A stretch of 64,000 nt of DNA from an uncultured Pseudomonas sp. (GTDB lineage Bacteria > Pseudomonadota > Gammaproteobacteria > Pseudomonadales > Pseudomonadaceae). Location: positions 1-64,000 of the forward strand of contig NZ_CAMPHV010000018.1 in NCBI RefSeq assembly GCF_946886105.1, written 5' to 3'. Each line of letters begins with the position of its first letter. Positions within the stretch are counted from its first letter, which is position 1. Position numbers and translations under genes: made by a program. Shown one piece after another: positions 16,678 to 28,403 of the stretch. The notes under the pieces were generated by a model. It saw nothing but the letters and a program-made list of their open reading frames with translations. It did no database searches and had not been told where the DNA came from.

Positions 16678-18041
16678 GGGGCGTCGCAGTCCAGATATTG
16701 TCCCTGCCCCAGTTGATAGCGATTGCCGCCGTTCTTCTTCGCCAGGTACATGGCGTTGTCGGCCTGGTGGAGCAGTTGTTGCGAGTCCGCGGCGTGTTGG
16801 GGGTAGAGGGCGATGCCGATGCTCGGCAGTACCCTTTGGCTTTGGCCTTGAATGTCGAAGGGTTGGTTGAGCGCCTTGCGGATTTTCTCGGCGATCATGG
16901 CGGCGTGGTCGGGCGAGCGGAAATCTTCGAGCAATACCACGAACTCATCTCCGGCAAAGCGCGCGACCGTATCCATGGCGCGCAGGCACTGCTGGATGCG
17001 CTCGGCGACCAATTGCAGCAACAGATCGCCGGCGGCGTGGCCGAGGGTATCGTTGACCTGCTTGAACTTGTCCAGATCGAGAAACAGCAGGGCCAGCTGC
17101 AACTGCTCGCGTTGCGCCCTGGCCAGAGCGAGTTGCAGGCGATCGGACAGCAGCGCGCGATTGGGCAAGCCGGTGAGCTGGTCGTACTGCGCCATGAATT
17201 GCAGATGGCTGATCATCTGCTGGCGCTCGATGGCCGTCGCCACCTGGGTGGAGACGAACTGCAGCAGCTCTTTGTCCTTTTCTGCGAGCGAATGGCTTTG
17301 CACGATCAAGGCGCCAATGGTGCCCTGGTGCGAATTGAGCGGCACACCCAGCCAATAGAGCGAGTCGAAATGCAGCTTGCGCAGGTGTTCGGGTTGTTGC
17401 GCGAGGGTTTCCGCCGAGAGCAGCAGGGTTTTCCCGCTGCGAATCACCTCAGTACCGAAGACTTCCGCATCCGGGGCGTACGCCGCCGATGCTTGCTGGC
17501 GCTCGTCTGCACGGTAGGGAAAGCTCAATTCACCGGTTTGCTGGTTATGCAGCACGACGGAAAAATGGATCGCGGGCAGCAGCTCGCCGACGATCATATG
17601 CACCTGTTGAAACAGCCCAGGTAGATCGGTGGTCGAGTGCGCGGCTTCGGAAATCGCAAAGAGCGCGGCTTGCAAGGATTCGCTGCGTTTGCGCTCGCTG
17701 ATGTCGTGGGCCACGGCAATCCGTACTTGGTCCTCTTCCGACCAGCGTGCGGACCAGAGGATATGCACGATCTGGCCGTCCTTGCGCAGGTAGCGGTTCT
17801 CGAAGTTGGGTTTGCTATTGCCCGACATGATGTCGCGTGCGGCTTGCAGGGTTCTTTCGCGGTCCGGCGGGTAGACCATATCGATCATGACGCGGCCGAT
17901 CATTTCATCGGCGCTGTAGCCAAAAACGCGCTCGCAAGCCGGGCTGGCGAAGACGAAATATCCTTCTTTGTCGACGACGCAAATGGCATCGAGGAGCAGA
18001 TCGACAAGGTTGCCTGGTTGGAGGTAAGTCTTGTTTTTCAT
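16671..18041 (-). CDS. PAS-GAF-GGDEF diguanylate cyclase
   Basis: 456 residues, no membrane segment. PAS about 10-120 (G-Y-S-A-D-E-M-I-G, D-I-S-E-R-K-R), GAF about 125-275, GGDEF about 285-450. The active-site motif is A-G-D-E-F (363-367), a variant found in active enzymes, and R-A-M-D (354-357) five residues before it is an intact inhibitory I-site. So it should make c-di-GMP with product inhibition. The PAS may sense redox or ligand; nothing shows which. Stands alone between fpr and trmO. Confidence 0.9.
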   Translation of the reverse strand: MKNKTYLQPGNLVDLLLDAICVVDKEGYFVFASPACERVFGYSADEMIGRVMIDMVYPPDRERTLQAARDIMSGNSKPNFENRYLRKDGQIVHILWSARWSEEDQVRIAVAHDISERKRSESLQAALFAISEAAHSTTDLPGLFQQVHMIVGELLPAIHFSVVLHNQQTGELSFPYRADERQQASAAYAPDAEVFGTEVIRSGKTLLLSAETLAQQPEHLRKLHFDSLYWLGVPLNSHQGTIGALIVQSHSLAEKDKELLQFVSTQVATAIERQQMISHLQFMAQYDQLTGLPNRALLSDRLQLALARAQREQLQLALLFLDLDKFKQVNDTLGHAAGDLLLQLVAERIQQCLRAMDTVARFAGDEFVVLLEDFRSPDHAAMIAEKIRKALNQPFDIQGQSQRVLPSIGIALYPQHAADSQQLLHQADNAMYLAKKNGGNRYQLGQGQYLDCDAPL

Positions 18042-18260
18042 TCGGATGCTTCTATTGGCGGTGCCTGAGCGGCGACGGCGCTTCCCAGCAAGGCTTATGA
18101 ACCTACCTTAGCCTGTCGCCATGATGCGTGAGCAAACAATCGTGTGATTTTTTTGCTGCATCGGCACGGCTGCGTCGATCCCCGTAGCGCATCGTCGCCC
18201 GTGGCTCGTCCCTCAGGGCTTGGCCGGCCGCTGAAGATCGCTTGGTTGAGCGGCGCGGCG

Positions 18261-18956
18261 TCAGGTTGCCGCCACCACTTCCAGTACGCAAATCAGCCCC
18301 GGCTGCGGGTAATGCCAACGCACATCGATATCCCAGAAATCCGCGCCATAGTGGCGTTCGGGGCTTGGGCGCTGATAGGCCGGGCGCGGGTCCTGGGCCA
18401 GGCACTGCTCGATCAGTTCGACCAGGGGCTCGCCCAGGCGCTGGCCATGGCTGTGCGCCTGGCGCAGGGCGGCGTCTTGCCAGGTGACTTCGATCAGCGT
18501 CGGGGCGCTGTCGGCGATGCGGTTATAGGCGCCGGCGATGCTGTCGGCATAAGGCACGTAAGGCTTGATATCCAGCACCGGGGTGCCGTCGAGCAAGTCG
18601 ATACCCGAGAGCCAGAGTTTGCCGGGCTCGACTTGGTCCAGCTTGACCACCGATTGGCCGATGCCATTCGGCCGATGCGTAGCGCGGGTGCTGAATACGC
18701 CGACCGATTGGTTGCCGCCCAAGCGCGGCGGGCGCACTTTCAGCCGCGGTTTGTCTTCCAGGGCTTGGTGAAAGACGAACAGCAGCCAGACATGGCTGAC
18801 CTGATCCAGGCCCTGCACTGCCTCGCCACTGTCGAAGGGCGGGAGCAGCTCCAACACGCCGCGGGCTGCCGGTGCCAATTGCGGCTGGCGCGGTATGGCG
18901 AACTTCTCCTTGAAACAGGAGCGGACGAAACCGATGGGCGAGACGGAGTAGGACAT
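18261..18956 (-). CDS. trmO: tRNA (t6A37) N6-methyltransferase TrmO
   Basis: 231 residues, with the N-terminal beta-barrel TsaA/TrmO domain: S-P-I-G-F-V-R-S, the signature A-T-H-R-P-N-G-I-G-Q-S, and L-S-G-I-D-L-L-D-G-T-P-V-L-D-I-K-P-Y. A C-terminal extension of about 90 residues is usual for proteobacterial TrmO. It methylates N6-threonylcarbamoyladenosine at position 37 of tRNA-Thr using S-adenosylmethionine. Confidence 0.93.
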   Translation of the reverse strand: MSYSVSPIGFVRSCFKEKFAIPRQPQLAPAARGVLELLPPFDSGEAVQGLDQVSHVWLLFVFHQALEDKPRLKVRPPRLGGNQSVGVFSTRATHRPNGIGQSVVKLDQVEPGKLWLSGIDLLDGTPVLDIKPYVPYADSIAGAYNRIADSAPTLIEVTWQDAALRQAHSHGQRLGEPLVELIEQCLAQDPRPAYQRPSPERHYGADFWDIDVRWHYPQPGLICVLEVVAAT

Positions 18957-19038
18957 GGGGGGCGGTCGACGATGGCGGGGTGGTCATCTTACCCGCATTG
19001 GCTGCCGGCCTTAAGGCTTGCGCCACACGTCAGGGGTT

Positions 19039-19836
19039 CTATGGCACCTGACCAAGCAGCAACAGGCTCCAGACGATCAACGACAGCCCGGTCAGGCGGC
19101 CGATCCAGGGGCCCAGGGGCAGGGTCTTTTCCAGCAGTACATAGACGGCGATCAGCGCCACCCAGAGCAGGTTCATCACCCCGACCACGAACAGCAGGCC
19201 CATCAGCGCCCAGCAGCAGCCCAGGCAATAAGCCCCGTGGGCCAAACCCATGCGCCAACCGCCGAGTATTCCGGACTGCCAATAGCCGAGGAGAAAATGC
19301 AGCGGCCCGCGGCAGTGCTCCAGGCAGGCCGCTTTGTTCGGCAACCACTGGTAGATGCCGGCAGCCAGCAGCAGGCCGGCAGCCAGCGCGGTGCTGGTGC
19401 TGCGCATCTCGTGGCTGTTGAGCAGGGCGAGCTGTTCCAGGGCCCACTGCAGCGCCGTGGCCAGCAGAGCGAAACCGACCCAGACGCAGACATAGGCGGC
19501 GCAGAACAACGCCAAGGCCAGATGGCGGCGCGCCGTCGGTAGGCGCTTGCGCAGAATCTGCTGGTAGAGTAGCAGCATGGGCAGGGCGCTGGGCAACATC
19601 ATGCCGACCATCATCACCGCCCACATGGCGAACATCAGCAGGGCATCGTCCGCGCTCCAGGGCATCGACATGCCCGCCATCGCGGCGTCGGCCATACCGC
19701 CGGGGGCGCTCATGCTGTTGGCCATCCGCTGCAATGCCAGCCACGCCAGGGCGATCAGCGCGAGCAGACACATGAGCAACAGCAGCTGTTCGCCGCTCAG
19801 CCGCCTGTGCGCTGCCGTGATCGGCAACAGGCTCAT
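19039..19836 (-). CDS. DUF2182 integral membrane protein
   Basis: 265 residues with about six membrane segments. Conserved points are M-W-A-V-M-M-V-G-M-M-L-P-S-A and H-G-A-Y-C-L-G-C-C-W-A-L-M; the Met-rich (M-A-G-M-S-M-P) and Cys-Cys motifs suggest metal contact. DUF2182 has no settled role. It starts 2 bp after the stop of the DUF1326 gene, so the two are translationally coupled and probably form one complex or pathway. Confidence 0.85.
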   Translation of the reverse strand: MSLLPITAAHRRLSGEQLLLLMCLLALIALAWLALQRMANSMSAPGGMADAAMAGMSMPWSADDALLMFAMWAVMMVGMMLPSALPMLLLYQQILRKRLPTARRHLALALFCAAYVCVWVGFALLATALQWALEQLALLNSHEMRSTSTALAAGLLLAAGIYQWLPNKAACLEHCRGPLHFLLGYWQSGILGGWRMGLAHGAYCLGCCWALMGLLFVVGVMNLLWVALIAVYVLLEKTLPLGPWIGRLTGLSLIVWSLLLLGQVP

Positions 19837-19838
19837 CC

Positions 19839-20474
19839 TCAGGACTCTATGCCATGGCCGGTAAAGTTCACATGGGCCAGATGGCTATGGCTGTCGCGGG
19901 ACTGCAGCTTGAGCGCCGCCTGGGTCTGGAAGGTTCCACTGGCCACCTCCGCCTCGATGAACTCGAAGCCCTCGGGCAGCGTTATGCGGGCGCGTTGGGG
20001 CGCACCGTTGACGGGGTTGCGGATAGGTTCGCCGCTGGCCTGCAGCACCCCTGGGATATCCAGGTGGGCCAGGCGTCGATCGACGTCGAGGGAGAGCGTG
20101 ATGGGTACGAACAGTGGCTCGAACACCTCGCTCAGGGTGGTGCTGAAAACCTGGAATACATTGGCGCCCACGTCGCTTTCCTGACCGGAAAGGATCGTCA
20201 GCAGCGCCTCGCGCTGCGCCTCGTCGGCGCGTTCGTCGATAAACACCTGACAGCTGCCATTGCCTTTATGAATGGCCTCCGGCCAGGAAAAGGTCGCGGC
20301 CCAGCACAGGCCATCGAGCGCCACCTGTTTGAAATGCCCGTGTTCTATGCGCATCGCCGTGACCGCCTGGCAGTTGCCGTGGGTCGGTGGCGAGCTGAAT
20401 TGGCAGGGGCAGCCCCAGTTGCAGTTGCAGGAAACGAATTCGACGCCCTGCATGCGCCAGTCAGCGATGGCCAT
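19839..20474 (-). CDS. DUF1326 protein
   Basis: 211 residues, soluble, no signal peptide. The N-terminal C-N-C-N-W-G-C-P-C-Q-F cluster of Cys is the DUF1326 hallmark and looks like a metal site. The function is unknown. DUF1326 and DUF2182 genes are recurrent neighbours in bacteria, and here they are 2 bp apart. First gene of the pair. Confidence 0.85.
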   Translation of the reverse strand: MAIADWRMQGVEFVSCNCNWGCPCQFSSPPTHGNCQAVTAMRIEHGHFKQVALDGLCWAATFSWPEAIHKGNGSCQVFIDERADEAQREALLTILSGQESDVGANVFQVFSTTLSEVFEPLFVPITLSLDVDRRLAHLDIPGVLQASGEPIRNPVNGAPQRARITLPEGFEFIEAEVASGTFQTQAALKLQSRDSHSHLAHVNFTGHGIES

Positions 20475-20586
20475 GATCGACCTCCGTCCACCCGGTGACG
20501 AAATGAACTACTGCTCAACCAATTTACGCCGACGGAGGCAAAGGCAGCGGACAGCCGACCAAAGGTCAGGCTGCCCGCGCTGGCCA

Positions 20587-21357
20587 TCAGAGGTGGAAGC
20601 CGCCATCGATGGGGATGATGGTCCCCGTCATATAGGCGCCGGCGCTGCTCGCCAGGCTGATCGCCAGGGCGGCCATTTCTTCCTCGCGGCCCCAGCGCTT
20701 CATCGGGATCAGTGCGCAATCTTCGGCCATGGCCGCATCGTCCTGGGCGATGAACTGGGTCATCTTGCTCGGGAAACGTCCGGGGGCGATCACATTGACG
20801 TTGATGTGCTGGCCGACCAGCTCGCGGGCGAGCATGCGCGAGAGCTGATGCAGTGCCGCCTTGCTCGGACCGTAGGCATAGGCGTCTTCGCCGTGGGAGG
20901 TGATGCCGGCCACCGAACCGATGTTGATCACCCGCGCCGGGCTGGCGGCGCTGCCGGCCTTGCGCAGCAGCGGCAGCAACTGCTGGATACAGCTGAACAC
21001 CGAGGTCACGTTGAGTTGCATGACCTTTTCCCAGCCTTTTGCCGGGTAGCTTTCCAGGGGCGCGCCCCAGGTGGTGCCGGCGTTGTTGACCAGAATATCC
21101 AGGCTGTCGATTTTTTCCGCCAGCTGCGCGGCCAGGACCTGCACGCCTTCTTCGCTGGCCAGGTTGGCGGCCATGCCGTGGCAGGTGCCGAAGGCCGAGA
21201 GTTCGGCGGCGGTCTGCGCGCAGGCTTCGCCATCGCGAGCGCAGACATAGACAGTGGCGCCGGCTTCGAGAAAGGCTTTGGCGATCATCTTGCCGATGCC
21301 GCGGCTGCCGCCGGTGACCAGGGCGGTGCGGCCTTGCAGGGAGAAGTAAGGGTGCAT
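20587..21357 (-). CDS. rhlG: Short-chain dehydrogenase RhlG (beta-ketoacyl reductase)
   Basis: 256 residues. NADP site T-G-G-S-R-G-I-G (15-22), N-N-A-G-T, catalytic Ser/Tyr/Lys in I-G-S-V-A-G and Y-A-Y-G-P-S-K-A-A. The sequence follows P. aeruginosa RhlG closely from M-H-P-Y-F-S-L to I-P-I-D-G-G-F-H-L. RhlG is an NADPH-dependent beta-ketoacyl reductase once linked to rhamnolipid and PHA precursor supply; its exact role is debated. Confidence 0.9.
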   Translation of the reverse strand: MHPYFSLQGRTALVTGGSRGIGKMIAKAFLEAGATVYVCARDGEACAQTAAELSAFGTCHGMAANLASEEGVQVLAAQLAEKIDSLDILVNNAGTTWGAPLESYPAKGWEKVMQLNVTSVFSCIQQLLPLLRKAGSAASPARVINIGSVAGITSHGEDAYAYGPSKAALHQLSRMLARELVGQHINVNVIAPGRFPSKMTQFIAQDDAAMAEDCALIPMKRWGREEEMAALAISLASSAGAYMTGTIIPIDGGFHL

Positions 21358-21478
21358 GGCGAATCCTTTTGACGGGTGAGTGCCATTACCCTAATCGCCC
21401 GATGGCCGCCCGGCAGTCATTATCGCGTTTGGAAATACGCGGTTATGCACCGGGGCTCGCGTAGGGGCGCGTGCGAAC

Positions 21479-21940
21479 TTAGCCGCGTACCCGCAACGTC
21501 AACCCTTTAAGGAAATTGCGCAGAAACTGATCGCCGCAGGTGCGGTAGTTGCTGTGGCCGAACTTGCGGAACAGCGCACTCATCTCCGGTTTGGATACCG
21601 GAAAGTCGACGCTGTGCATGATCGCGTGCATGTCGTCTTCTTTCAGCTCGAAGGCCACTCGCAGCTTTTTCAGCACCATGTTGTTGGTCACCGGCAGTTC
21701 GAAGGGCTGCGGCGGGCGGCTGTCGTCTTTACCGCGTTTGAAGTACACCAGACCGTCGAGAAAGTGCGCCATCAGCTCGTCGTCGCAGGCCACGAAGCCG
21801 TCCTCGTCTTCCTTCTTCAGCAGGGCGTCGAGTGCTTCCAGTTCGATCTCCTTACCGCTGAGCTGAATGATCGCGGCCAACTGCGCATCGTTGACGTCGA
21901 GGGTGTAGCGCAGGCTGCGCAGTACATCGTTGTTGAGCAT
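21479..21940 (-). CDS. DUF1456 family protein (YehS-like)
   Basis: 153 residues built of two similar halves, each beginning N-(D/N)-x-(V)-L-(R/K)-x-L-R, near residues 3 and 86, the feature of DUF1456. All-helical and probably cytosolic. No known biochemical role. It lies 54 bp after the pseudouridine synthase-like gene's direction of reading begins to its left, i.e. between rhlG and that gene, all leftward. Confidence 0.85.
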   Translation of the reverse strand: MLNNDVLRSLRYTLDVNDAQLAAIIQLSGKEIELEALDALLKKEDEDGFVACDDELMAHFLDGLVYFKRGKDDSRPPQPFELPVTNNMVLKKLRVAFELKEDDMHAIMHSVDFPVSKPEMSALFRKFGHSNYRTCGDQFLRNFLKGLTLRVRG

Positions 21941-21994
21941 GGAAGTGTCCTGAAAGGGCCGGCCTGCTAAGACGCCGGCTTGAAAAATAAGGGA

Positions 21995-22717
21995 TTAGAA
22001 GCGTTCTTTGCCGGCGAGATAGCGCCATTGGCCGGGCTGGACCTTGGACAAGGGCACGCCGCCGATGCGGATGCGCTTCATGCCCAGCACCTTGAGGTCG
22101 ACGCTGTTGCACATGAAGACGATCTGCCCGGGCAGCGGGTTCTTCAAGGCGAAGCGCAGGCGGGTTTCGTTCTGCCAGCTGACCTTGCACGGCGGCAGGG
22201 CGGTGCCGTTGAACACCAGCCCGTGGTTGAGGCGTTTCAGCTGGCTGGAGCTGAGCGTGCCTATCACCTCGACCACGTATTCCTGTTCCAGCTTGCTCAG
22301 GTCTTCCTTGAGCTTGCGCTCGATGCGCCAATCCTGAGTCAGCACGTGCAGACCGTCGGCACCCGCTTGCAGCGGGATGCAGGTGTTCAGGCGGAGAAAG
22401 TGGCTGCGCAGCGTGCGGATGCCCGAAGCGTCTTCCGGCCAGTGGCTGGCAGGGCCGACCGACTCCGCGGCGCGATCGGGAAAGTGCCCGGAGGGTACAT
22501 GGAGCAACAGGGTGACCGGTTCGAGCGGCTCCGCCACGGCATCGGGATGCAGTTCGACGCGTTGATCCAGTACCTTGAACTGCGGCGCCTCGACGACCTC
22601 GCCGTCGACCGTCACCCAGCCGCCCTCGATGTAGAGTTCGGCCTCGCGGCGCGAGCAGCCGGTCATCTCTATCAGGCGTTTGGACAGGCGTATCGGCTCG
22701 GTCATGGAAGCGGTCAT
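21995..22717 (-). CDS. RsuA/RluF-type pseudouridine synthase-like protein, catalytic Asp replaced
   Basis: 240 residues. S4 RNA-binding domain (I-R-L-S-K-R-L-I-E-M-T-G-C-S-R-R-E-A), then the synthase fold. In active members the motif G-R-L-D-x-x-(T/S)-x-G-L carries the nucleophilic Asp; here the aligned stretch is I-P-L-Q-A-G-A-D-G-L (114-123), with Gln117 at that place. The rest (L-T-Q-D, Y-V-V-E-V, V-L-G-M-K-R-I-R-I-G) is kept. So the protein probably binds rRNA but may not make pseudouridine, or it uses another residue. An in-frame ATG four codons later is an equal start choice. Confidence 0.75.
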   Translation of the reverse strand: MTASMTEPIRLSKRLIEMTGCSRREAELYIEGGWVTVDGEVVEAPQFKVLDQRVELHPDAVAEPLEPVTLLLHVPSGHFPDRAAESVGPASHWPEDASGIRTLRSHFLRLNTCIPLQAGADGLHVLTQDWRIERKLKEDLSKLEQEYVVEVIGTLSSSQLKRLNHGLVFNGTALPPCKVSWQNETRLRFALKNPLPGQIVFMCNSVDLKVLGMKRIRIGGVPLSKVQPGQWRYLAGKERF

Positions 22718-22739
22718 CGATTTGAAAGGGCAGCCATTG

Positions 22740-23200
22740 TAACTGGCCGGCCCAATGGATGGGGGAGAGGATAAAGGCGCGTCAGGCTATCAGGCCTGTG
22801 CGCGCATCTATCCCGGATTGCGCCGAGGCTTATACGGGCTACAAAGCCCGCGTTGGTAGGGCTGACATGGCTCAGCCTTGTCAGCCGCTGGCATCCGCAT
22901 GGTGGACAAGCCTTCGGCATGTCCACCCTACGAGTCCGTAGACCTTGCAGATGAACATAGGATTTATCGCGCTCGTAGCCCGGATAAGCGCCAGCGTAAT
23001 CCGGGATTGTTCTCCAGGTTGCAGCGCATTTGCGGTTTATCCGGGTTACATCACTTAATCGCCGTCCGCCGTGTAGGGTGGATCGGGGCGCGTAGCTGAC
23101 GCTTTTTCATCCACCATCGAGGTTTGGTGGATGGATGAAGCGCCATCCACCCTACGGCCTCATAGATCTTGCACATAAACACAGGATCTACGAATGGGTG
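22740..23200. repeat. Gene-free region with several REP-type and GTAGGGTGGAT repeats
   Basis: About 460 bp. Holds half units such as CGGATTGCGCCGAGGCTTATACGGGC (about 22813-22850), GTAGCCCGGATAAGCGCCAG (from about 22975) and an inverted pair GTAGGGTGGAT (about 23073) / ATCCACCCTAC (about 23145) around TTTTTCATCCACCATCG. No gene supported. Confidence 0.65.
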
Positions 23201-23204
23201 GCTT

Positions 23205-23906
23205 TTAACCGCCCAGATAAGCGTCGCGCACTTTTGGATCGTTCAACAGATCGTGGCCGCTGCCCTGCATGACGATCCGGCCGTTCTCCAGCACATAGCC
23301 GCGGTCGGCCAGCTTGAGCGCCTGGTTGGCGTTCTGCTCGACCAGGAACACGGTCACGCCGTCCTTGCGCAGCTGTTCGATGATGTCGAAGATCTGCTGG
23401 ATAATGATCGGTGCCAGACCCAGGGACGGCTCGTCGAGCAGCAACAGCTTGGGCTTGCTCATCAGCGCGCGGCCGATGGCGAGCATCTGCTGTTCGCCGC
23501 CGGACATGGTGCCGGCACGCTGAGTCAGGCGCTCCTGCAAACGCGGGAACAGGTGCAGGACCTTGGCCATTTGCTCCTGGAACTCGTCCTTGGAGGTGAA
23601 GAAGCCGCCCATCGCCAGGTTTTCTTCCACGGTCAGGCGCGCGAACACGCGGCGGCCTTCCGGCACCACGGCGATGCTCTTGCGCATGATCTCCGGCGTC
23701 TCCTGGCCGACCAGTTCCTCGCCCTGGTAGCGGATGCTGCCCATGGCCGCTTGCGGCGAACCGCAGAGCGTCATCAGCAGGGTCGATTTACCGGCGCCGT
23801 TGGCGCCGATCAGGGTGACGATCTCGCCCTGGCGGACTTCGACACTGACATCGTGCAGCGCCTGGATCTTGCCATAGAAGGTGGAAACATTGTCGAAATA
23901 CAGCAT
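23205..23906 (-). CDS. braG: Branched-chain amino acid ABC transporter ATP-binding protein (LivF type)
   Basis: 233 residues. Walker A G-A-N-G-A-G-K-S-T, signature M-S-G-G-E-Q-Q, Walker B L-L-L-L-D-E-P-S-L-G-L-A-P, switch His replaced region L-V-E-Q-N. One of two ATPases for import of Leu, Ile, Val and Ala. The start overlaps the stop of braF by one base. Last gene of the bra operon. Confidence 0.95.
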   Translation of the reverse strand: MLYFDNVSTFYGKIQALHDVSVEVRQGEIVTLIGANGAGKSTLLMTLCGSPQAAMGSIRYQGEELVGQETPEIMRKSIAVVPEGRRVFARLTVEENLAMGGFFTSKDEFQEQMAKVLHLFPRLQERLTQRAGTMSGGEQQMLAIGRALMSKPKLLLLDEPSLGLAPIIIQQIFDIIEQLRKDGVTVFLVEQNANQALKLADRGYVLENGRIVMQGSGHDLLNDPKVRDAYLGG

Positions 23907-24669
23907 CACGCTTCCCCCAGGTAGGCTTTGATCACGTCCGGGTTGGCGCGGATCTGCTCCGGCGTGCCATCGGCCAGGGGCGTGCCCTGGTTGATCACAT
24001 AGATATGGTCGGAAATGCTCATGACCAGTTTCATGTCGTGCTCGATCAGCAGCACTGTGACGTTGTGCTCGTCGCGCAGCACGCGGATCAGCGCCTTGAG
24101 GTCGTCGGTTTCCCGCGGGTTGAGGCCGGCGGCCGGCTCGTCGAGCATCAGGATGCTCGGGCGGGTCATCATGCAGCGGGCGATTTCCAGGCGGCGCTGC
24201 TGGCCGTAGGCCAGGGTGCCGGCCGGGCGGTTGGCGAACTCGGTCAGGTTGACCCGCTCCAGCCAATGCGCAGCGAACTCCATCGCCTCGCGCTCGCTCT
24301 TGCGGAATGCCGGGGTCTTCAGCAGGCCGGACAGGTAGTTGGTGTTGAGGTGGCGGTGCTGCGCCACCAGCAGGTTTTCCACCGCGGTCATGTCCTTGAA
24401 CAGACGCACGTTCTGGAAGGTGCGCACCACGCCTTTGCGGGCGATTTTGTGGCCCGGCAGGCCTTCGATCTGCTCGCCGTTAAGGCGGATATTGCCACTG
24501 GTGGGCCGATAGAAACCGGTCAGGCAGTTGAACACCGTGGTCTTGCCGGCGCCGTTCGGGCCGATCATCGACACCACTTGTTTTTCGTTGACGTTCAGGC
24601 TCACCCCGTTGACGGCCAGCAGGCCGCCAAAACGCATGGATAAGCCGCTTACTTCGAGAATAGGGCGGC

Positions 24670-24673
<4 letters not shown>
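23906..24673 (-). CDS. braF: Branched-chain amino acid ABC transporter ATP-binding protein (LivG type)
   Basis: 255 residues. Walker [10 protein letters not shown], signature [10 protein letters not shown], Walker [18 protein letters not shown] switch. Partner ATPase of BraG. Its start overlaps the braE stop (ATGA, 24670-24673). Confidence 0.95.
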
Positions 24674-26858
<2,185 letters not shown>

Positions 26859-26929
26859 TGCCTAACTCCTGGGTTGTCACGCACGTCGGCGCTTGTGGCG
26901 CAGCATGAAACCGGGATTCTTCTAATAAA

Positions 26930-26955
26930 CAAAACCCACTGCGGTTGCAGTGGGC
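26930..26955 (-). terminator. Terminator/attenuator between braC and braD
   Basis: In the leftward direction, CCCACTGC / GCAGTGGG with a 4-base loop (26935-26954) is followed by TTTTGTTT. Partial read-through would give high binding protein and lower membrane components. Confidence 0.75.
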
Positions 26956-26980
26956 TTTGGGTTCAGGCGGGAAGCCGCTA

Positions 26981-28108
26981 TCAGTTCATCGGGGCTTCGG
27001 TCTTGGTGCCATCCTGGTGCCATTCGTAGACGACGAAGCTGAAATCTTTCAGGTCGCCTTTTTCGTCGAAGGCCAGGGTGCCGGTGGGGGTGTCGAAGCT
27101 ATTGGCGCGCAGGGCTGCGGCCACTTTGTCGGTGTCGGTGCTGCCAGCTTTCTCGATACCTTCGGCAATCACTTGCACGGCGGCATAGGCCGGGAATACG
27201 AACGGACCGCTGGAGTCTTCGTTCTTGGCTTTGAACGCATCGACCAGCGCCTGGTTGCGTGGGTCCTGGTCGAACGACTTCGGCAGGGTGACCAGCAGAC
27301 CTTCGGAAGCCGGGCCGGCGATAGCGGAGATTTCTTTGTTACCCACGCCTTCCGGGCCCATGAACTTGACGCTCAGGCCTTTTTCAGCCGATTGACGCAG
27401 CAGCAGGCCGAGTTCCGGGTGGTAGCCGCCGTAGTAGACGAAATCCACACCGGCTTGCTTGAGCTTGGCGATCATCGCGGAGAAGTCCTTGTCGCCGGCG
27501 TTGATGCCTTCGAACAGGGCGACCTTGGTGCCTTTGGCTTCCAGGGTCTGCTTGACCGCGGTGGCAATGCCTTCGCCGTACTGCTGCTTGTCGTGGATGA
27601 CCGCAACGGCCTTCGGCTTGACGTGGTCGGCGATGTAGTTGCCGGCGGTCGGGCCTTGCAGGCTGTCCAGACCGATGGTGCGGAACACCAACTGGTAACC
27701 GCGTGCGGTGATGTCCGGGCTGGTGGAAGCCGCGGTGACCATCAGAATGCCTTCGTCTTCATAGATATCGGACGCCGGCTGGGTAGAGCTGGAGCACAGG
27801 TGGCCAACCACGAACTTAACTTCGTCGTTGACGATTTTGTTGGCTACGGCAACGGCCTGCTTGGGATCGCACGCATCGTCGTAGACCACGCCTTCGAGCA
27901 TCGCGCCGTCCACCCCACCGGCCTTGTTGATTTGCTCGATGGCCATCTTGGCACCGATGAACTGCATTTCGCCGTACTGCGCGACTGCGCCAGTAACGGG
28001 GCCTGCCAGACCGATCTTGATGGTGTCAGCCGCTAGCGAGTAGCTAGCAACGCCGGCCATGGCCATGGCGGCAAACAGCTTGGAAATCTGCTTAGTAGCC
28101 TTGTTCAT
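26981..28108 (-). CDS. braC: Branched-chain amino acid-binding protein BraC
   Basis: 375 residues. Sec signal peptide (M-N-K-A-T-K-Q-I-S-K-L-F-A-A-M-A-M-A-G, A-L-A-like cut before A-D-T-I-K-I-G). LivJ/LivK-type periplasmic binding fold with G-P-V-T-G, the disulfide pair in D-D-A-C-D and G-H-L-C-S-S-S-T, and Y-G-G-Y-H-P-E. Binds Leu, Ile, Val, Ala and Thr in P. aeruginosa. First gene of the operon. Confidence 0.96.
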   Translation of the reverse strand: MNKATKQISKLFAAMAMAGVASYSLAADTIKIGLAGPVTGAVAQYGEMQFIGAKMAIEQINKAGGVDGAMLEGVVYDDACDPKQAVAVANKIVNDEVKFVVGHLCSSSTQPASDIYEDEGILMVTAASTSPDITARGYQLVFRTIGLDSLQGPTAGNYIADHVKPKAVAVIHDKQQYGEGIATAVKQTLEAKGTKVALFEGINAGDKDFSAMIAKLKQAGVDFVYYGGYHPELGLLLRQSAEKGLSVKFMGPEGVGNKEISAIAGPASEGLLVTLPKSFDQDPRNQALVDAFKAKNEDSSGPFVFPAYAAVQVIAEGIEKAGSTDTDKVAAALRANSFDTPTGTLAFDEKGDLKDFSFVVYEWHQDGTKTEAPMN

Positions 28109-28403
28109 AGTGCTCCACTCTTATTGATTTTTGATCGTTGTGGTTCTAGCGCCAATGCCGCAGAACCGAGTTGGTTTACCCGGTCATACCCCCGGCAACT
28201 GTACCGGCGCAGTGTAGAGCGCCGCTTTACACCTTGAAAAGCCGGCTGCCGAGGGCAAAACACCTAGATGTCGCTTAATTGCAATAAACGTATATAAAAA
28301 CGGCGTGCCTACCAGTCGCTTCGCTTCGTCAGCAGTGGTTGCCTGAACACCGCTCGGCGCTATCATGGCGCCGACCCAAATCGACCGCCATTCAGAGCAC
28401 GCC

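Noticed and set aside
18144..19421. 425-codon rightward frame
   Set aside because: Opposite to trmO and the DUF2182 gene, whose domains are clear.
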